NCBI GenBank assembly: GCA_017308235.1
Contig: JAFKFL010000007.1
Span: forward strand, 186,001-250,000
DNA: 64,000 bases
From: Alphaproteobacteria bacterium
Lineage (GTDB): Bacteria > Pseudomonadota > Alphaproteobacteria > Reyranellales > Reyranellaceae
Reading direction: 5' to 3'
Part shown: one piece after another, positions 9,438-17,856 of the stretch
Position numbering within the stretch: the stretch's first letter is position 1
Layout of the letters: each line of letters begins with the position of its first letter
The notes under the pieces: generated by a model
The model's database searches: none
The model's input: the letters and a program-made list of their open reading frames with translations, nothing else
Told to the model about the DNA's origin: nothing
Position numbers and translations under genes: made by a program

Positions 9438-10261
9438 TGAGTTCTCGTATCTCGGCGCTGATCTCCGATGTCGATGGCACGCTGGTCACGACCAACAAGG
9501 TTCTGACCGAGCGTGCCCGGAAAGCGGTGGCGGATCTGCATCGGCTGGGCATTGCCTTCGCGATCGTGAGCGCGCGGCCGCCCGAAGGCATGCGCATGTT
9601 CGTCGAGCCGCTCGGCCTGTCGCAGGTGATGGCAGGCTTCAATGGCGGCGCCTTCGTGCGACCAGACCTGACGCTCCTCGAGGAGCGGGTGCTGGCGCCC
9701 GACGTGGCGCGTCGTGCGCTTGCGCTTCTCGATAGCAAGGGCATCGACGCCTGGGTGTTCGCGCACGGCCGCTGGATCATTCGCAATCCCAAGGGACCCA
9801 AGGTCGACCACGAGGCGATGACGGTGCAGTTCGGGCCGACGGTGGTCAGCGACTTCGGTTCGGCGCTCGATGCCGTCCACAAGCTGGTCGGCGTCAGCGA
9901 CGACCACGCGTTTCTCGCCCGCTGCGAGGTCGAGATGCAGGGCAGGATCGGCGGATCGGCGGCGGTTGCGCGATCGCAGGCCTATTACCTCGACGTCACC
10001 CATCCGGAGGCCAACAAAGGCGACGCCGTGCATACGCTTTCGAAGCTGATGGGTGTGCCGATCGAGGAGGTCGCGGTCATTGGCGACGGCTTGAACGATA
10101 TCGCGATGTTCGCGCAAAGCTCGCTCAGCATCGCCATGGGCAATGCCAGCGACGAGGTGAAGGCGAAGGCACGCTTCGTGACCAGTTCGAACGAGGACGA
10201 GGGGTTCGCCCGCGCCGTCGAACGATATCTGCTCGCACCGCTGCGCGAGGGAGCGGCATGA
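9437..10261 (+). CDS. Cof-type HAD-IIB hydrolase
   Basis: 274 residues. Motif I 'LISDVDGTLVTTNKVL' (nucleophile Asp and acid/base Asp), motif II in 'IVSARPPEGM', a large C2 cap, and motifs III/IV 'NKGDAVHTLSKLMG' and 'VAVIGDGLNDIAMF' define a HAD-IIB (Cof/YbjI-type) phosphatase. Such enzymes usually dephosphorylate sugar phosphates or FMN/PLP-type cofactors. Its position between zwf and rpe, coupled at both ends by 1-bp and 4-bp overlaps, suggests a sugar-phosphate side product of this pathway as substrate. That is an inference; the exact substrate cannot be read from the sequence. Confidence 0.9.
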   Translation: MSSRISALISDVDGTLVTTNKVLTERARKAVADLHRLGIAFAIVSARPPEGMRMFVEPLGLSQVMAGFNGGAFVRPDLTLLEERVLAPDVARRALALLDSKGIDAWVFAHGRWIIRNPKGPKVDHEAMTVQFGPTVVSDFGSALDAVHKLVGVSDDHAFLARCEVEMQGRIGGSAAVARSQAYYLDVTHPEANKGDAVHTLSKLMGVPIEEVAVIGDGLNDIAMFAQSSLSIAMGNASDEVKAKARFVTSSNEDEGFARAVERYLLAPLREGAA

Positions 10262-10932
10262 CCGAGCGGCCGGTCCTCGTCGCGCCCTCGATCCTGTCGG
10301 CCGATTTCGGGCGGCTCGACGCGGAGGTGCGGGCGGTCGATGCGGCCGGCGCTGACTGGATCCATGTCGATGTGATGGACGGCCGTTTCGTGCCCAACAT
10401 CAGCTTCGGCCCCGTGGTGGTCGAGGCAGTGCGGCGGGCGACGAAGAAGCCGGTTAACGTGCATCTCATGATCGTCGAGCCTGAGCGCTATCTCGAGGAT
10501 TTCGCCAAGGCCGGCGCCGACCATCTCCTGGTGCAGGCCGAGCCATCCTCGACCATCCATCTGCATCGCGTGCTTTCGCGGATACGCGACCTGGGCAAGA
10601 AGGCTGGCGCGGTGCTCGACCCGGCAAGCCCGATCGACTGGATCGAATACGTTCTACCGCTCTGCGACATCATCCTGGTGATGACGGTCAACCCGGGTTT
10701 CGGGGGCCAGAAGTTCCTGCCCGAGATGCTGCCCAAGATCCGGAAGCTGCGTTCCGTTTGCGAGGCGCAGGGCCTCAATCCGGTGATCGAGGTCGACGGT
10801 GGGCAGAACTGCCAGCATGCCGGCGAGGCGGTCGCGGCCGGTGCGAATGCCATTGTTGCGGGCTCGGCAATCTTCGGCGCTAAGGATTATGCTGCGGCCA
10901 TCGCGGCCATTCGCGCAGGACGGTGCCCATGA
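10258..10932 (+). CDS. rpe: Ribulose-phosphate 3-epimerase
   Basis: 224 residues, full length TIM barrel. It interconverts ribulose-5-phosphate and xylulose-5-phosphate. Visible signatures are 'APSILSADFGRLDAEV', 'DWIHVDVMDGRFVPNISFGP' (metal-binding His/Asp), 'VNVHLMIVEPERYL', 'LVMTVNPGFGGQKFLPEML' and 'VIEVDGGQN'. It starts inside the end of the HAD gene (ATGA overlap) and its stop overlaps the pgl start in the same way. Confidence 0.97.
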   Translation: MTERPVLVAPSILSADFGRLDAEVRAVDAAGADWIHVDVMDGRFVPNISFGPVVVEAVRRATKKPVNVHLMIVEPERYLEDFAKAGADHLLVQAEPSSTIHLHRVLSRIRDLGKKAGAVLDPASPIDWIEYVLPLCDIILVMTVNPGFGGQKFLPEMLPKIRKLRSVCEAQGLNPVIEVDGGQNCQHAGEAVAAGANAIVAGSAIFGAKDYAAAIAAIRAGRCP

Positions 10933-11687
10933 CCAAAGCTCCTACGGCCAAGCCACTTACGACCAAGCCGATCATCGAAGTCGCCGATGACGCCCAAGCG
11001 CTGGCGGAGCTTGCGGCCGACTGGCTGCTGGCCCAGGCGCAGGCGAAGAGCGGCACCTTCAGCGTGGCGCTCTCCGGCGGATCGACGCCACGGCGGCTCT
11101 ATCAGCTGCTGGCGAGCGCGCCGCGCCGGGACCTGTTTCCCTGGAACCGCACCAGCTGGTTCTGGGGCGACGAGCGGTTCGTTCCATACGACGACGAAGC
11201 CAGCAATTACCGCATGGTGCGCGAGGCGATGCTGGCCCGCGCTCCGGTGCCGCCGGGGAACATCCATCCGATGCCGACGGAAGGCCTCGCGCCCGACGCG
11301 GCCGCATCGGTCTACGAGCGGACGCTGAAGCAGTTCTACGGCGCTGACGACCTTGCCGCCAACAAGCCCTTGTTCGATGTGGTGCTGCTGGGGCTCGGCA
11401 CCAACGGCCATACCGCGTCGCTGTTTCCCGGCATGGCGGTGCTGCAGGAGCGCCGCCGCTGGGTCGGCACGATGACCGATCCGGAGGCAGGCACCCGGTT
11501 GACGCTCACCTATCCGGTGCTGGAGAGCTGCCGCGAGGCTGCATTCCTGGTGGCGGGCGCGGACAAGCGCGCGGTGCTACGCCAGGTGCTGGATGGCGAC
11601 GCTTCCCTGCCGGCCGCGGTGTTGCGGCCGCAGGGTACGCTGCGCTTCTTCGTCGATCGCGCCGCATCTGGCGACGGCCGGTCGTGA
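10929..11687 (+). CDS. pgl: 6-phosphogluconolactonase
   Basis: 252 residues from the ATG at 10929, which overlaps the rpe stop (ATGA); a GTG two codons earlier is possible but less likely. DevB/SOL-type fold with 'VALSGGSTPRRLYQLL', 'WFWGDERFVPYDDEASNYRM' and 'LGLGTNGHTASLFPG'. It hydrolyses 6-phosphoglucono-lactone to 6-phosphogluconate, linking zwf and gnd. The N-terminus has a short low-complexity Lys/Thr/Pro stretch ('TKAPTAKPLTTKP') not usual for the family. It ends in a GTGA overlap with rpiA. Confidence 0.96.
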   Translation: MTKAPTAKPLTTKPIIEVADDAQALAELAADWLLAQAQAKSGTFSVALSGGSTPRRLYQLLASAPRRDLFPWNRTSWFWGDERFVPYDDEASNYRMVREAMLARAPVPPGNIHPMPTEGLAPDAAASVYERTLKQFYGADDLAANKPLFDVVLLGLGTNGHTASLFPGMAVLQERRRWVGTMTDPEAGTRLTLTYPVLESCREAAFLVAGADKRAVLRQVLDGDASLPAAVLRPQGTLRFFVDRAASGDGRS

Positions 11688-12376
11688 TCGCGACGGTAGA
11701 CATTGCATCGTTGAAGCAGGCGGCGGCGATGCGGGCCGTCACCGAAGTGCAGGATGGCATGGTGGTCGGGCTCGGCACTGGCTCGACGGCTACGTTCGCG
11801 GTCGAAGCCCTCGCGAAGCGCGTCTCGCAGGGCCTTCGCATCGTCACCGTGCCGACTTCCGAACGCACGCGCGCGCTTGCGCAGAAACTCGGCGTGCCGC
11901 TCGCGCCGGTCGGTGATTGGCCTGCCATCGATCTCGTCATCGACGGCGCCGACCAGGTCGAACGCGGCAGCCTTGTTCTGATCAAGGGTCTGGGCGGTGC
12001 CTTGCTGCGCGAAAAGATCGTGGCGAGCTCGGGAAAACGCATGATCGTCGTGGTGGACGAATCGAAGATCGTGGATCGGCTGGGCGGGCAGACGCCGCTG
12101 CCGGTGGAGATCGTGGCCTTCGGGTGGCAGGGCACAATTGAACGTCTAGAGACTCTTGGTGTGCAACCGAAACTGCGGGTCACGGACGATCGGCCGTTCG
12201 TCAGCGACGGCGGCAATCACATCGCCGACTGCCACCTGGCCGAGATTGCCGATGCGCGCGATCTGGAGGCGAAGCTTTCGCGTATCGTGGGCGTGATCGA
12301 GACCGGCCTGTTCGTCGGCCTGGCCTCGATGGTGGTGGTGGGCGGTTCGACTGGCATCGAGGTCATGAAACGATGA
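11684..12376 (+). CDS. rpiA: Ribose-5-phosphate isomerase A
   Basis: 230 residues starting at GTG (11684), which overlaps the pgl stop. Conserved blocks of RpiA are present: 'MVVGLGTGSTATFAVEAL' for phosphate binding, 'DLVIDGADQVE' with the catalytic Asp pair, 'IKGLGGALLREKIVA', and 'VVVDESKIVDRLG' with the catalytic Lys. It converts ribulose-5-phosphate to ribose-5-phosphate. The C-terminal end 'IGVIETGLFVG' is typical. An ATGA overlap couples it to the ROK kinase gene. Confidence 0.96.
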   Translation: MIATVDIASLKQAAAMRAVTEVQDGMVVGLGTGSTATFAVEALAKRVSQGLRIVTVPTSERTRALAQKLGVPLAPVGDWPAIDLVIDGADQVERGSLVLIKGLGGALLREKIVASSGKRMIVVVDESKIVDRLGGQTPLPVEIVAFGWQGTIERLETLGVQPKLRVTDDRPFVSDGGNHIADCHLAEIADARDLEAKLSRIVGVIETGLFVGLASMVVVGGSTGIEVMKR

Positions 12377-13128
12377 ACGCAAACGACGGCGGCCCCTTTA
12401 CGCTGGGGCTCGATATCGGCGGCACGGGGCTCAAGGCTTCGGTGCTGGACAGGAACGGGCAGATGACCGTGGATCGCGTGCGGGTGCGGACGCCCAAGGG
12501 CTGCACGCCCACGCAGATGGTCGAGACGCTGGCGAAACTGGTGCAACCGTTGCCTGCTTTCGACCGCATTTCGATCGGCTTTCCCGGCGTCGTGCGCGAT
12601 GGCAGCGTGGTGACCGCGCCGAACCTCGGCACCGACCGTTGGCATGGCTTCCCGTTGCAGCAGAAACTCGGAGAGCGGCTCGGCAAGCCGGCTCGGCTTT
12701 GCAACGATGCCGAGGTGCAGGGGCTGGGGATCATCGCGGGCCATGGGCTCGAAGTGGTGCTGACGCTCGGCACGGGGGTCGGCAGCGCCGTGTTTGCGTC
12801 GGGCAGCATGACGCCGCATCTCGAGCTCGCGCATCATCCGATCCACAAGTCGGAAACCTACGACGAGTACCTCGGCGCCGCGGTGCGCAAGAAAATCGGA
12901 ACCAAGAAATGGAACCGGCGCGTGATGAACGCTATCGGGATCGTGCACACGCTGTTGAACTACGACACGCTTTATCTTGGCGGCGGCAATGCTGCCAACG
13001 TCGACAAGAAGAATCTGCCGCAGAACGTGAAGATCGAGCCCAACGACAAAGGCATCATCGGCGGCATCCGCCTGTGGGACGACACGATCTGGCAATCCGC
13101 CCGCGACATGGGCCACGGCAGCGGCTGA
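12373..13128 (+). CDS. ppgK: ROK-family sugar kinase, polyphosphate glucokinase-like
   Basis: 251 residues. The ASKHA phosphate-1 motif is 'LGLDIGGTGLKASVLD', followed by 'RISIGFPGVVRDG', 'LCNDAEVQGLGI' with the sugar-contacting Asn-Asp, and the phosphate-2 motif 'VLTLGTGVGSAVF'. The short length and the Gly-rich 'LGTGVGSAV' resemble polyphosphate/ATP glucokinases more than the roughly 300-residue ATP-only ROK kinases with a zinc site. It probably supplies glucose-6-phosphate to zwf at the end of the same operon. Phosphate donor specificity cannot be proved from sequence. It converges on selD with only 6 bp between them. Confidence 0.85.
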   Translation: MNANDGGPFTLGLDIGGTGLKASVLDRNGQMTVDRVRVRTPKGCTPTQMVETLAKLVQPLPAFDRISIGFPGVVRDGSVVTAPNLGTDRWHGFPLQQKLGERLGKPARLCNDAEVQGLGIIAGHGLEVVLTLGTGVGSAVFASGSMTPHLELAHHPIHKSETYDEYLGAAVRKKIGTKKWNRRVMNAIGIVHTLLNYDTLYLGGGNAANVDKKNLPQNVKIEPNDKGIIGGIRLWDDTIWQSARDMGHGSG

Positions 13129-13134
13129 ATGCCG

Positions 13135-14184
13135 CTACGAGACGATCCGCACCGACGGCGTGCCGGCTTCGGCCCGGCCGATGATGCGCGCGCCCGGGCT
13201 GCCGGACTGATGGATGGTCCGCAGGATCGCATCCGCCTTGCTGGGTGCGCAGGCGACCAACAGGCCGCCCGAGGTCTGCGGATCGGCAAGCAGATGGCGC
13301 CGCCATTCCGGCATTCCCGCTGGCAGGACGACGTCGTGGCCGTAGCTTGCCCAGTTGCGATGCGAGGCGCCGGTGACATGGCCCTGCTGGGCGAGCGCCG
13401 CAGCATCGGTCAGCAACGGCACGGCGTCGGCCTCGATCGCAAGCGTGAGCTTGGAGCCGCGCGCCATTTCCAGCCCATGGCCCAGCACGCCGAAGCCCGT
13501 GACGTCGGTGATGGCATGGACATCCTTGTCGCTCGAAAGCTCGGCGCCAACCTTGTTGAGGAGCGTCGTGGTGTCGATCATCTCCTGATAGGCCTTGGGC
13601 GCGAGCACGCCCTGCTTGATCGCGGCTGAATAGATGCCGACGCCGACCGGCTTGGTGAGGATCAGCGCGTCACCCGGCTGGACGCCGAAGTTGCGCCGGA
13701 CCTGGTCGGGCCGGCAGGTGCCGATCACGGCGAGGCCATAGACCGGTTCGGGACAGTCAATCGAATGGCCGCCTGCGACCGGAATGCCGGCTGTGGCGCA
13801 AACCGACGCGCCGCCCTTCAGGATCTCGCGCACCATCTCGGTCGAGATCTTGCCCAGCGGCATGCCGAGGATGGCCAGCGCCATCACCGGCTTGCCGCCC
13901 ATGGCATAGACGTCGGAGATCGCGTTGGTGGCGGCGATGCGGCCGAAATCGAACGGATCGTCGACCATTGGCATGAAGAAGTCGGTCGTCGCGATGATGC
14001 AGGTGTTGTCGTCGACTTGCCATACCGCGGCATCGTCGGAGGTTTCCGTGCCGACCAAAAGCTGTTTGTACACGGCCGCTGCCGGCTGATCGGCCAGCAG
14101 TTCCTGCAGCACCGACGGTGCGAGCTTGCAACCGCAACCGCCGCCATGAGCCAGGCTCGTGAGCCGAACTTGATACGTGTTCAT
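13135..14184 (-). CDS. selD: Selenide, water dikinase
   Basis: 349 residues from the ATG at 14184. The N-terminal glycine-rich loop contains '[11 protein letters not shown]', so the catalytic position is Cys (TGC codon), not selenocysteine. '[20 protein letters not shown]', '[18 protein letters not shown]' and '[18 protein letters not shown]' are the AIRS-fold ATP/Mg motifs. It makes selenophosphate from selenide and ATP for selenocysteine or selenouridine. No selA, selB or selU/mnmH is in the window, so its use here is unknown. Its own start is 64 bp from the end of the FAD monooxygenase gene on the same strand. Confidence 0.96.
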   Translation of the reverse strand: MNTYQVRLTSLAHGGGCGCKLAPSVLQELLADQPAAAVYKQLLVGTETSDDAAVWQVDDNTCIIATTDFFMPMVDDPFDFGRIAATNAISDVYAMGGKPVMALAILGMPLGKISTEMVREILKGGASVCATAGIPVAGGHSIDCPEPVYGLAVIGTCRPDQVRRNFGVQPGDALILTKPVGVGIYSAAIKQGVLAPKAYQEMIDTTTLLNKVGAELSSDKDVHAITDVTGFGVLGHGLEMARGSKLTLAIEADAVPLLTDAAALAQQGHVTGASHRNWASYGHDVVLPAGMPEWRRHLLADPQTSGGLLVACAPSKADAILRTIHQSGSPGARIIGRAEAGTPSVRIVS

Positions 14185-14248
14185 GTCGATGACTCCCGTT
14201 GGCCGGGAGAATAGCACCTGGCAGGCTGTAGGGGAGTCTCCTTCAGGT

Positions 14249-15463
14249 TCAGGCCGGCAGCGCCAGCGGGGCCTGGTCGACGCGGAAGGCGGCGATGCGC
14301 CGGGCCTGCCGGGCACCGAGCGGGAGGACGAAGGGCAGCAGGAGGTCGCGCAGGAAGATGGAAACCGGGCCATTCGCCAGTTTCCGCGCGCCGCTGCGCC
14401 TTGCGACCTCCATGACGGTGCGCGTCCGCGCCTTGCGCAGGAACTCGAAGCGCTTGAAGGCCGCCACCGGCTTCGTCGCATCGTCGAGGCAGGCCGCGAG
14501 CACCACGGCGTCCTCGAGCGCCATCGACGCGCCCTGGCCGGCGTGCGGCGCGACGGCGTGTGCGGCGTCGCCCAGTAGCACCACCCGCCGCGTGTGCCAG
14601 GTGGCAAGCGGCGGCAGGTCGTTGATGGGATAGTAGCGCTCCATGGCCGGCACGGCGGCGAGGATGCAGGGGATCGGATCCGGATCGCTCTCATGCAGCG
14701 AGCGCAGAAAGGCCATGTAGACGACCGGATCGGCAACTGGTGCAAGGTCCCGCTCGGCAAGCGGATAGGAGTTGAACCAATAGACCGGCCCGTTACCTTC
14801 CTTCTGGTAACCGAAGTAGGCGCGCCGGCCGAAGGTCATGCGCATGACGCCGCCGGTCGACGGCACGTCGGGTACAAATCCCACGCCGCCCGTGCCGACG
14901 AGGCCGGTGTAGCGCGGTGTCGGCAGGTCGGGAAAGACTGCCGCGCGCACGGCAGAGCCGAGCCCGTCGGCCGCCGCGACCATGTCGAACGTGAGGGGAG
15001 CCGAGCCCTCGAAGGACAAGGTCACGTTCGCCTCCGATTCGCTGACGGCGGTGAGGCGCGTGTCGTAGTGCAACTCCACGCCGGCCAGGCGCGCCGCATC
15101 GATCAGGATTCCGATCAGCGTGCCGCGGCCGATCGTGACGCTGTCCGCGATCCCGTCCGAGCCGTCGCCGGTCCAGTCCACAAGGCCGAGGTTGCGGCCA
15201 TGGTGATTGCAAAGCTCCACCGCCCGCGTGGCAAGACCGGCATTGACGGTGCGACGGTCCGCGCCCAGCGCACGCAGGGCGCTCAAGCCGTTGGGCGCAA
15301 GAGTGACGAAGGCGCCCTCGGTCCGGCAGGCTTCCTCGTTGCGCGCCTCGAAGACGACCGGCCGGTAGCCGCGCCGGGCGAGCAGGGTGGCGAGGGCGAG
15401 GCCGGCCATGCCGGCACCGCAGACAGCAATGGAGGAGGCGGGGCGAAAGGCCTGGACTGTCAT
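14249..15463 (-). CDS. FAD-dependent aromatic hydroxylase-like monooxygenase
   Basis: 404 residues from the ATG at 15463, preceded by AAGGAG. Class A flavoprotein monooxygenase pattern: Rossmann '[20 protein letters not shown]' near the N-terminus, the middle 'DG' motif '[13 protein letters not shown]', and the second FAD motif '[20 protein letters not shown]'. Relatives include salicylate, 3-hydroxybenzoate and 6-hydroxynicotinate hydroxylases that use NAD(P)H and O2. The substrate cannot be assigned. It is divergent from a MarR regulator 92 bp away, the common arrangement for inducible aromatic catabolism, so the MarR protein probably represses it. Confidence 0.9.
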   Translation of the reverse strand: MTVQAFRPASSIAVCGAGMAGLALATLLARRGYRPVVFEARNEEACRTEGAFVTLAPNGLSALRALGADRRTVNAGLATRAVELCNHHGRNLGLVDWTGDGSDGIADSVTIGRGTLIGILIDAARLAGVELHYDTRLTAVSESEANVTLSFEGSAPLTFDMVAAADGLGSAVRAAVFPDLPTPRYTGLVGTGGVGFVPDVPSTGGVMRMTFGRRAYFGYQKEGNGPVYWFNSYPLAERDLAPVADPVVYMAFLRSLHESDPDPIPCILAAVPAMERYYPINDLPPLATWHTRRVVLLGDAAHAVAPHAGQGASMALEDAVVLAACLDDATKPVAAFKRFEFLRKARTRTVMEVARRSGARKLANGPVSIFLRDLLLPFVLPLGARQARRIAAFRVDQAPLALPA

Positions 15464-15555
15464 GATGGTCGCTCCTTCGGCGTGACCTCGCGTTGCGTGC
15501 CAGCGGTCACGGTTTATATTTGACGTGTCTGATGATACGGTGATTGAATAATTAG
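15464..15555. promoter_or_regulatory. Divergent promoter region, monooxygenase/MarR
   Basis: The 92-bp spacer is AT-rich compared with its surroundings, particularly 15511-15555, and contains TTGACG at about 15519. It must hold the promoters of both divergent genes and is the likely operator of the MarR protein. No perfect palindrome is obvious. Confidence 0.4.
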
Positions 15556-16068
15556 ATGATCGAAATAAATAAGTCAAGAGAGGAGCGCACGCGCCTGAAA
15601 GGGGAGCTCGTCTCCGCCCTCATGCGCTGGCAGGAGGCGACACAGCTCTTCGACGAGACGGTGGGCGAGCGGCTCGGCCTCACGGCGGCCGAGCGCCATT
15701 GCATGTCCTTTCTCGTCGAGGGGCCGCAACCGGCCGGGGCGATCGCCGAGACGATCGGCCTCACGCCGGCCGCGGTGACGTCGCTCGTCGATCGTCTGGA
15801 AGCGCGGGGATTCGTGGCACGGCAGCGCAACGAGGCCGACCGCCGCCAGGTCCTCGTCGCGCCGACCGAGGCGGCGACCAAGATAGGCGAGCGCTACTAC
15901 GGCCAGATCGCGCAAGAGGGCGAGGCGATGCTCGATACGATGAGCACGGCCGAGCTTGCTATCGTGAAGAAGTTCATAACGGTCGCGCTCGAGCTCCAGC
16001 AGCGCCAGATCGAGCGCATCCGCAACGACAAGGCCAAGCCGCCCGCCGGCCTCAAGCCGCGGCGTTAG
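15556..16068 (+). CDS. MarR-family transcriptional regulator
   Basis: 170 residues. Winged helix-turn-helix with 'RLGLTAAERHCMSFLVEGP', 'GAIAETIGLTPAAVTSLVDR' (recognition helix), and the wing 'LEARGFVARQRNEADRRQVL', which contains the conserved 'DRR' of MarR proteins. Long helices at both ends form the dimer interface. The start at 15556 lies in AT-rich DNA without a strong ribosome site, so an internal start is possible. It is expected to repress the divergent FAD monooxygenase and itself until an aromatic ligand binds. The C-terminal basic tail ('KAKPPAGLKPRR') is probably disordered. Confidence 0.92.
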   Translation: MIEINKSREERTRLKGELVSALMRWQEATQLFDETVGERLGLTAAERHCMSFLVEGPQPAGAIAETIGLTPAAVTSLVDRLEARGFVARQRNEADRRQVLVAPTEAATKIGERYYGQIAQEGEAMLDTMSTAELAIVKKFITVALELQQRQIERIRNDKAKPPAGLKPRR

Positions 16069-16075
16069 AGGCCGA

Positions 16076-16199
16076 CCTCACCCTGAGGGGGCGCCCCTCA
16101 TACTTCGGGGTAAACTCCGCTGCCGTCTCGAAGGGTGGCAACAGCATTGTTGTGGCCCACCCTTCGAGACACGGCCTGTGGCCGCTCCTCAGGGTGAGG
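16076..16199. repeat. Palindromic intergenic element, copy 2
   Basis: It has the same outer arms (CCTCACCCTGAGG / CTCCTCAGGGTGAGG) and inner arms (CGTCTCGAAGGGTGG / CCACCCTTCGAGAC) as the copy at 387-489. An extra segment of about 20 bp, CATACTTCGGGGTAAACTCC, lies inside the left arm. Like copy 1 it lies between convergent genes (the MarR regulator and the metallo-beta-lactamase-fold hydrolase). Confidence 0.9.
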
Positions 16200-16211
16200 T
16201 CGTAAAGCTGA

Positions 16212-17015
16212 TCACTCGTAGAAATCGGGTGAGTGCTTCACGCTCTGGAAGGTGGGCAGGTCATGATTGATCCAGAGCAACGCCTTCTTGTCGGCCACGA
16301 GCTTGGCGAGCCGAGCGTGCGAGGCGTGCGTCTGGTCGGCGCTCACATTCATCGACGGCACGCGGTCATTGTCCCAGTTGTCCTTGAAGTGCGAGGCATC
16401 GCCCGTCAGCACGATCCAGCCGGTCTTGGCCAACTGCACCAGCAGCGACTGATGACCCGGCGTGTGGCCCGGCGTCGAAATGATGGTCACGCTGCCGTCG
16501 CCGAACACGTCGAGGTCGCCCGTGAGCTCGCGCGTCGGGCGGTCCTTCTTGAACGGCGCGGGTTTGCCGGGTGCGAAGGCCCAATCGAGCTCGGCCTTCT
16601 GGATCAGGAGCGTCGAGGTCGGGAACAGGTCGACATTGCCGACATGATCGCCATGGGTGTGCGAGACAGCGACGAAGGCGATGTCGGCCGGCTTCACCTT
16701 CACTTCGTCGAGCTGGGCGGCAAGCTTCTTGGCGCGGCTCGCCGTGCCGACCGGCGTGGTCACCGGCTTGTCCGCGACCGAGTCGGGAAAACCGGTGTCC
16801 CACAGGAGCCACTGCGTGCCGTGACGGATCAGATAGCAGTTGTCGGAGAACTCGATCGGCTTGCCGACATTGACGCCCGGCGACCAGCGCGACTGGTCTG
16901 TCGCGGCGTTGTGCCCGCAATCCATGACGTAAAGCCGATCCGCGGTCTGTGCCGCCGCCGGCAGCGCGATGGCCATAGCGACCGCCGCTCCGAGAAGCAG
17001 TTGATGGATGCGCAT
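16212..17015 (-). CDS. Exported metallo-beta-lactamase-fold hydrolase, AHL lactonase-like
   Basis: 267 residues. An N-terminal signal peptide is evident ('LLLGAAVAMAIALPAAAQ'), so the enzyme should be periplasmic. The dinuclear metal motif is 'AVSHTHGDHVGNVD' (HxHxDH), with later ligands in 'IISTPGHTPGHQSLLV' and 'VLTGDASHF', and a late His in 'LLWINHDLPTF'. The N-terminal 'CGHN' and the overall layout resemble AttM/AhlD-type N-acyl-homoserine lactonases, but those are normally cytoplasmic. The substrate (lactone, ester or other) is uncertain. It stands alone, with a palindromic element downstream. Confidence 0.85.
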   Translation of the reverse strand: MRIHQLLLGAAVAMAIALPAAAQTADRLYVMDCGHNAATDQSRWSPGVNVGKPIEFSDNCYLIRHGTQWLLWDTGFPDSVADKPVTTPVGTASRAKKLAAQLDEVKVKPADIAFVAVSHTHGDHVGNVDLFPTSTLLIQKAELDWAFAPGKPAPFKKDRPTRELTGDLDVFGDGSVTIISTPGHTPGHQSLLVQLAKTGWIVLTGDASHFKDNWDNDRVPSMNVSADQTHASHARLAKLVADKKALLWINHDLPTFQSVKHSPDFYE

Positions 17016-17095
17016 GGGCTCCTCCCCCGAAGTTTTCCCGCCCCGTCATCGGGGAAGGAAAACCTAACGAAGCTGCCGGGAGACTGTACTCACTT

Positions 17096-17470
17096 TTACG
17101 GGACCGGCTGCTCGTCGAGCCATCGGCGCGCTTCGTGGATCTCGCGGAAGATTGCGAGCGGGCGGCTGACCTTGGCTGCTTCGGCAAAGATCGTCGCCTG
17201 GGCATAACTCTCGTCGGTAGAGGCCACGATCGCCAATGGGCCGATCTGGCCATGCTGCGCGTAGTACATGACCCGCGCGCCCAGTGCCTTCAGGTTCTCC
17301 TCGCTGAGCGCGGCAGGCGTGTGCGTGATCTCGAAGATCTTGCGATAGGACATGCCGCCCTCGGCGGTCACGCCAACAAAATATTGCTCGATATCCGCGA
17401 CGGTGACGTCATCCCTCGCGACGGCAATCACCAGCCGGGAGGGATGGGAAATGGTCCACTGAACGGGCAT
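17096..17470 (-). CDS. Conserved hypothetical protein, possible STAS/SpoIIAA-like fold
   Basis: 124 residues with no signal peptide or membrane helix. It begins with a beta strand ('VQWTISHPSRLVIAVARDDV') and alternates helices and strands; 'MSYRKIFEITHTPAALSEEN' and 'ALGARVMYYAQHG' look like the core of the SpoIIAA/STAS-like proteins of unknown role common in alphaproteobacteria. The last helix is Trp- and Arg-rich ('EIHEARRWL'). The family assignment is weak. It is followed downstream on the same strand by the exported hydrolase (81-bp gap) and preceded by another small protein. Confidence 0.6.
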   Translation of the reverse strand: MPVQWTISHPSRLVIAVARDDVTVADIEQYFVGVTAEGGMSYRKIFEITHTPAALSEENLKALGARVMYYAQHGQIGPLAIVASTDESYAQATIFAEAAKVSRPLAIFREIHEARRWLDEQPVP

Positions 17471-17492
17471 CCGTCACGCGAAGCCACCCGAC

Positions 17493-17714
17493 TCAGGCGG
17501 CAGAACCATGAGGGGTGGCTGCCTCGGCAAGGCAGCGGCGCTGACCGAGCGCCGTCAATTGGATGCGGCCGTCGCTTTCTTCGACCAGCGCCAGCTGCTT
17601 CAATCGCTCCACGGAACTCGATCGCAGATTTCCGGGCGTCGAGATGCCATTCGCCACACGCCGCAAAGCCGTCGCTTCGTTGGGGCTGAGCGGGGCGATC
17701 AAGCCGCGTTCCAT
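17493..17714 (-). CDS. Small hypothetical protein
   Basis: 73 residues from the ATG at 17714, chosen because AGGAGG sits 5 bases upstream; a GTG two codons earlier lies within that site. 'LSPNEATALRRVANGISTP' and 'SSVERLKQLALVEESDGRIQ' then 'LTALGQRRC' have the spacing of a small winged-helix domain, with a helix pair followed by a beta wing. It may therefore bind DNA, but no family is recognised. It lies 22 bp upstream of the STAS-like gene on the same strand and may be cotranscribed. Confidence 0.6.
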   Translation of the reverse strand: MERGLIAPLSPNEATALRRVANGISTPGNLRSSSVERLKQLALVEESDGRIQLTALGQRRCLAEAATPHGSAA

Positions 17715-17856
17715 TGGCACCTCCTGCTCATCAAGGATATCAAAGCGCGTTAGGGCGGCGGCGGCAACAGGTTCAATGTGAAGAGACTGTTGCGGCTACT
17801 ACTTGCCTCGCCGGTGCAAGAACGAGCGCAATACCGACGGAGAAGGGAAGCAAGTG

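Noticed and set aside
14100..14184. Selenocysteine codon in selD
   Set aside because: The catalytic position is encoded by TGC (Cys), not TGA, so no recoding is needed.
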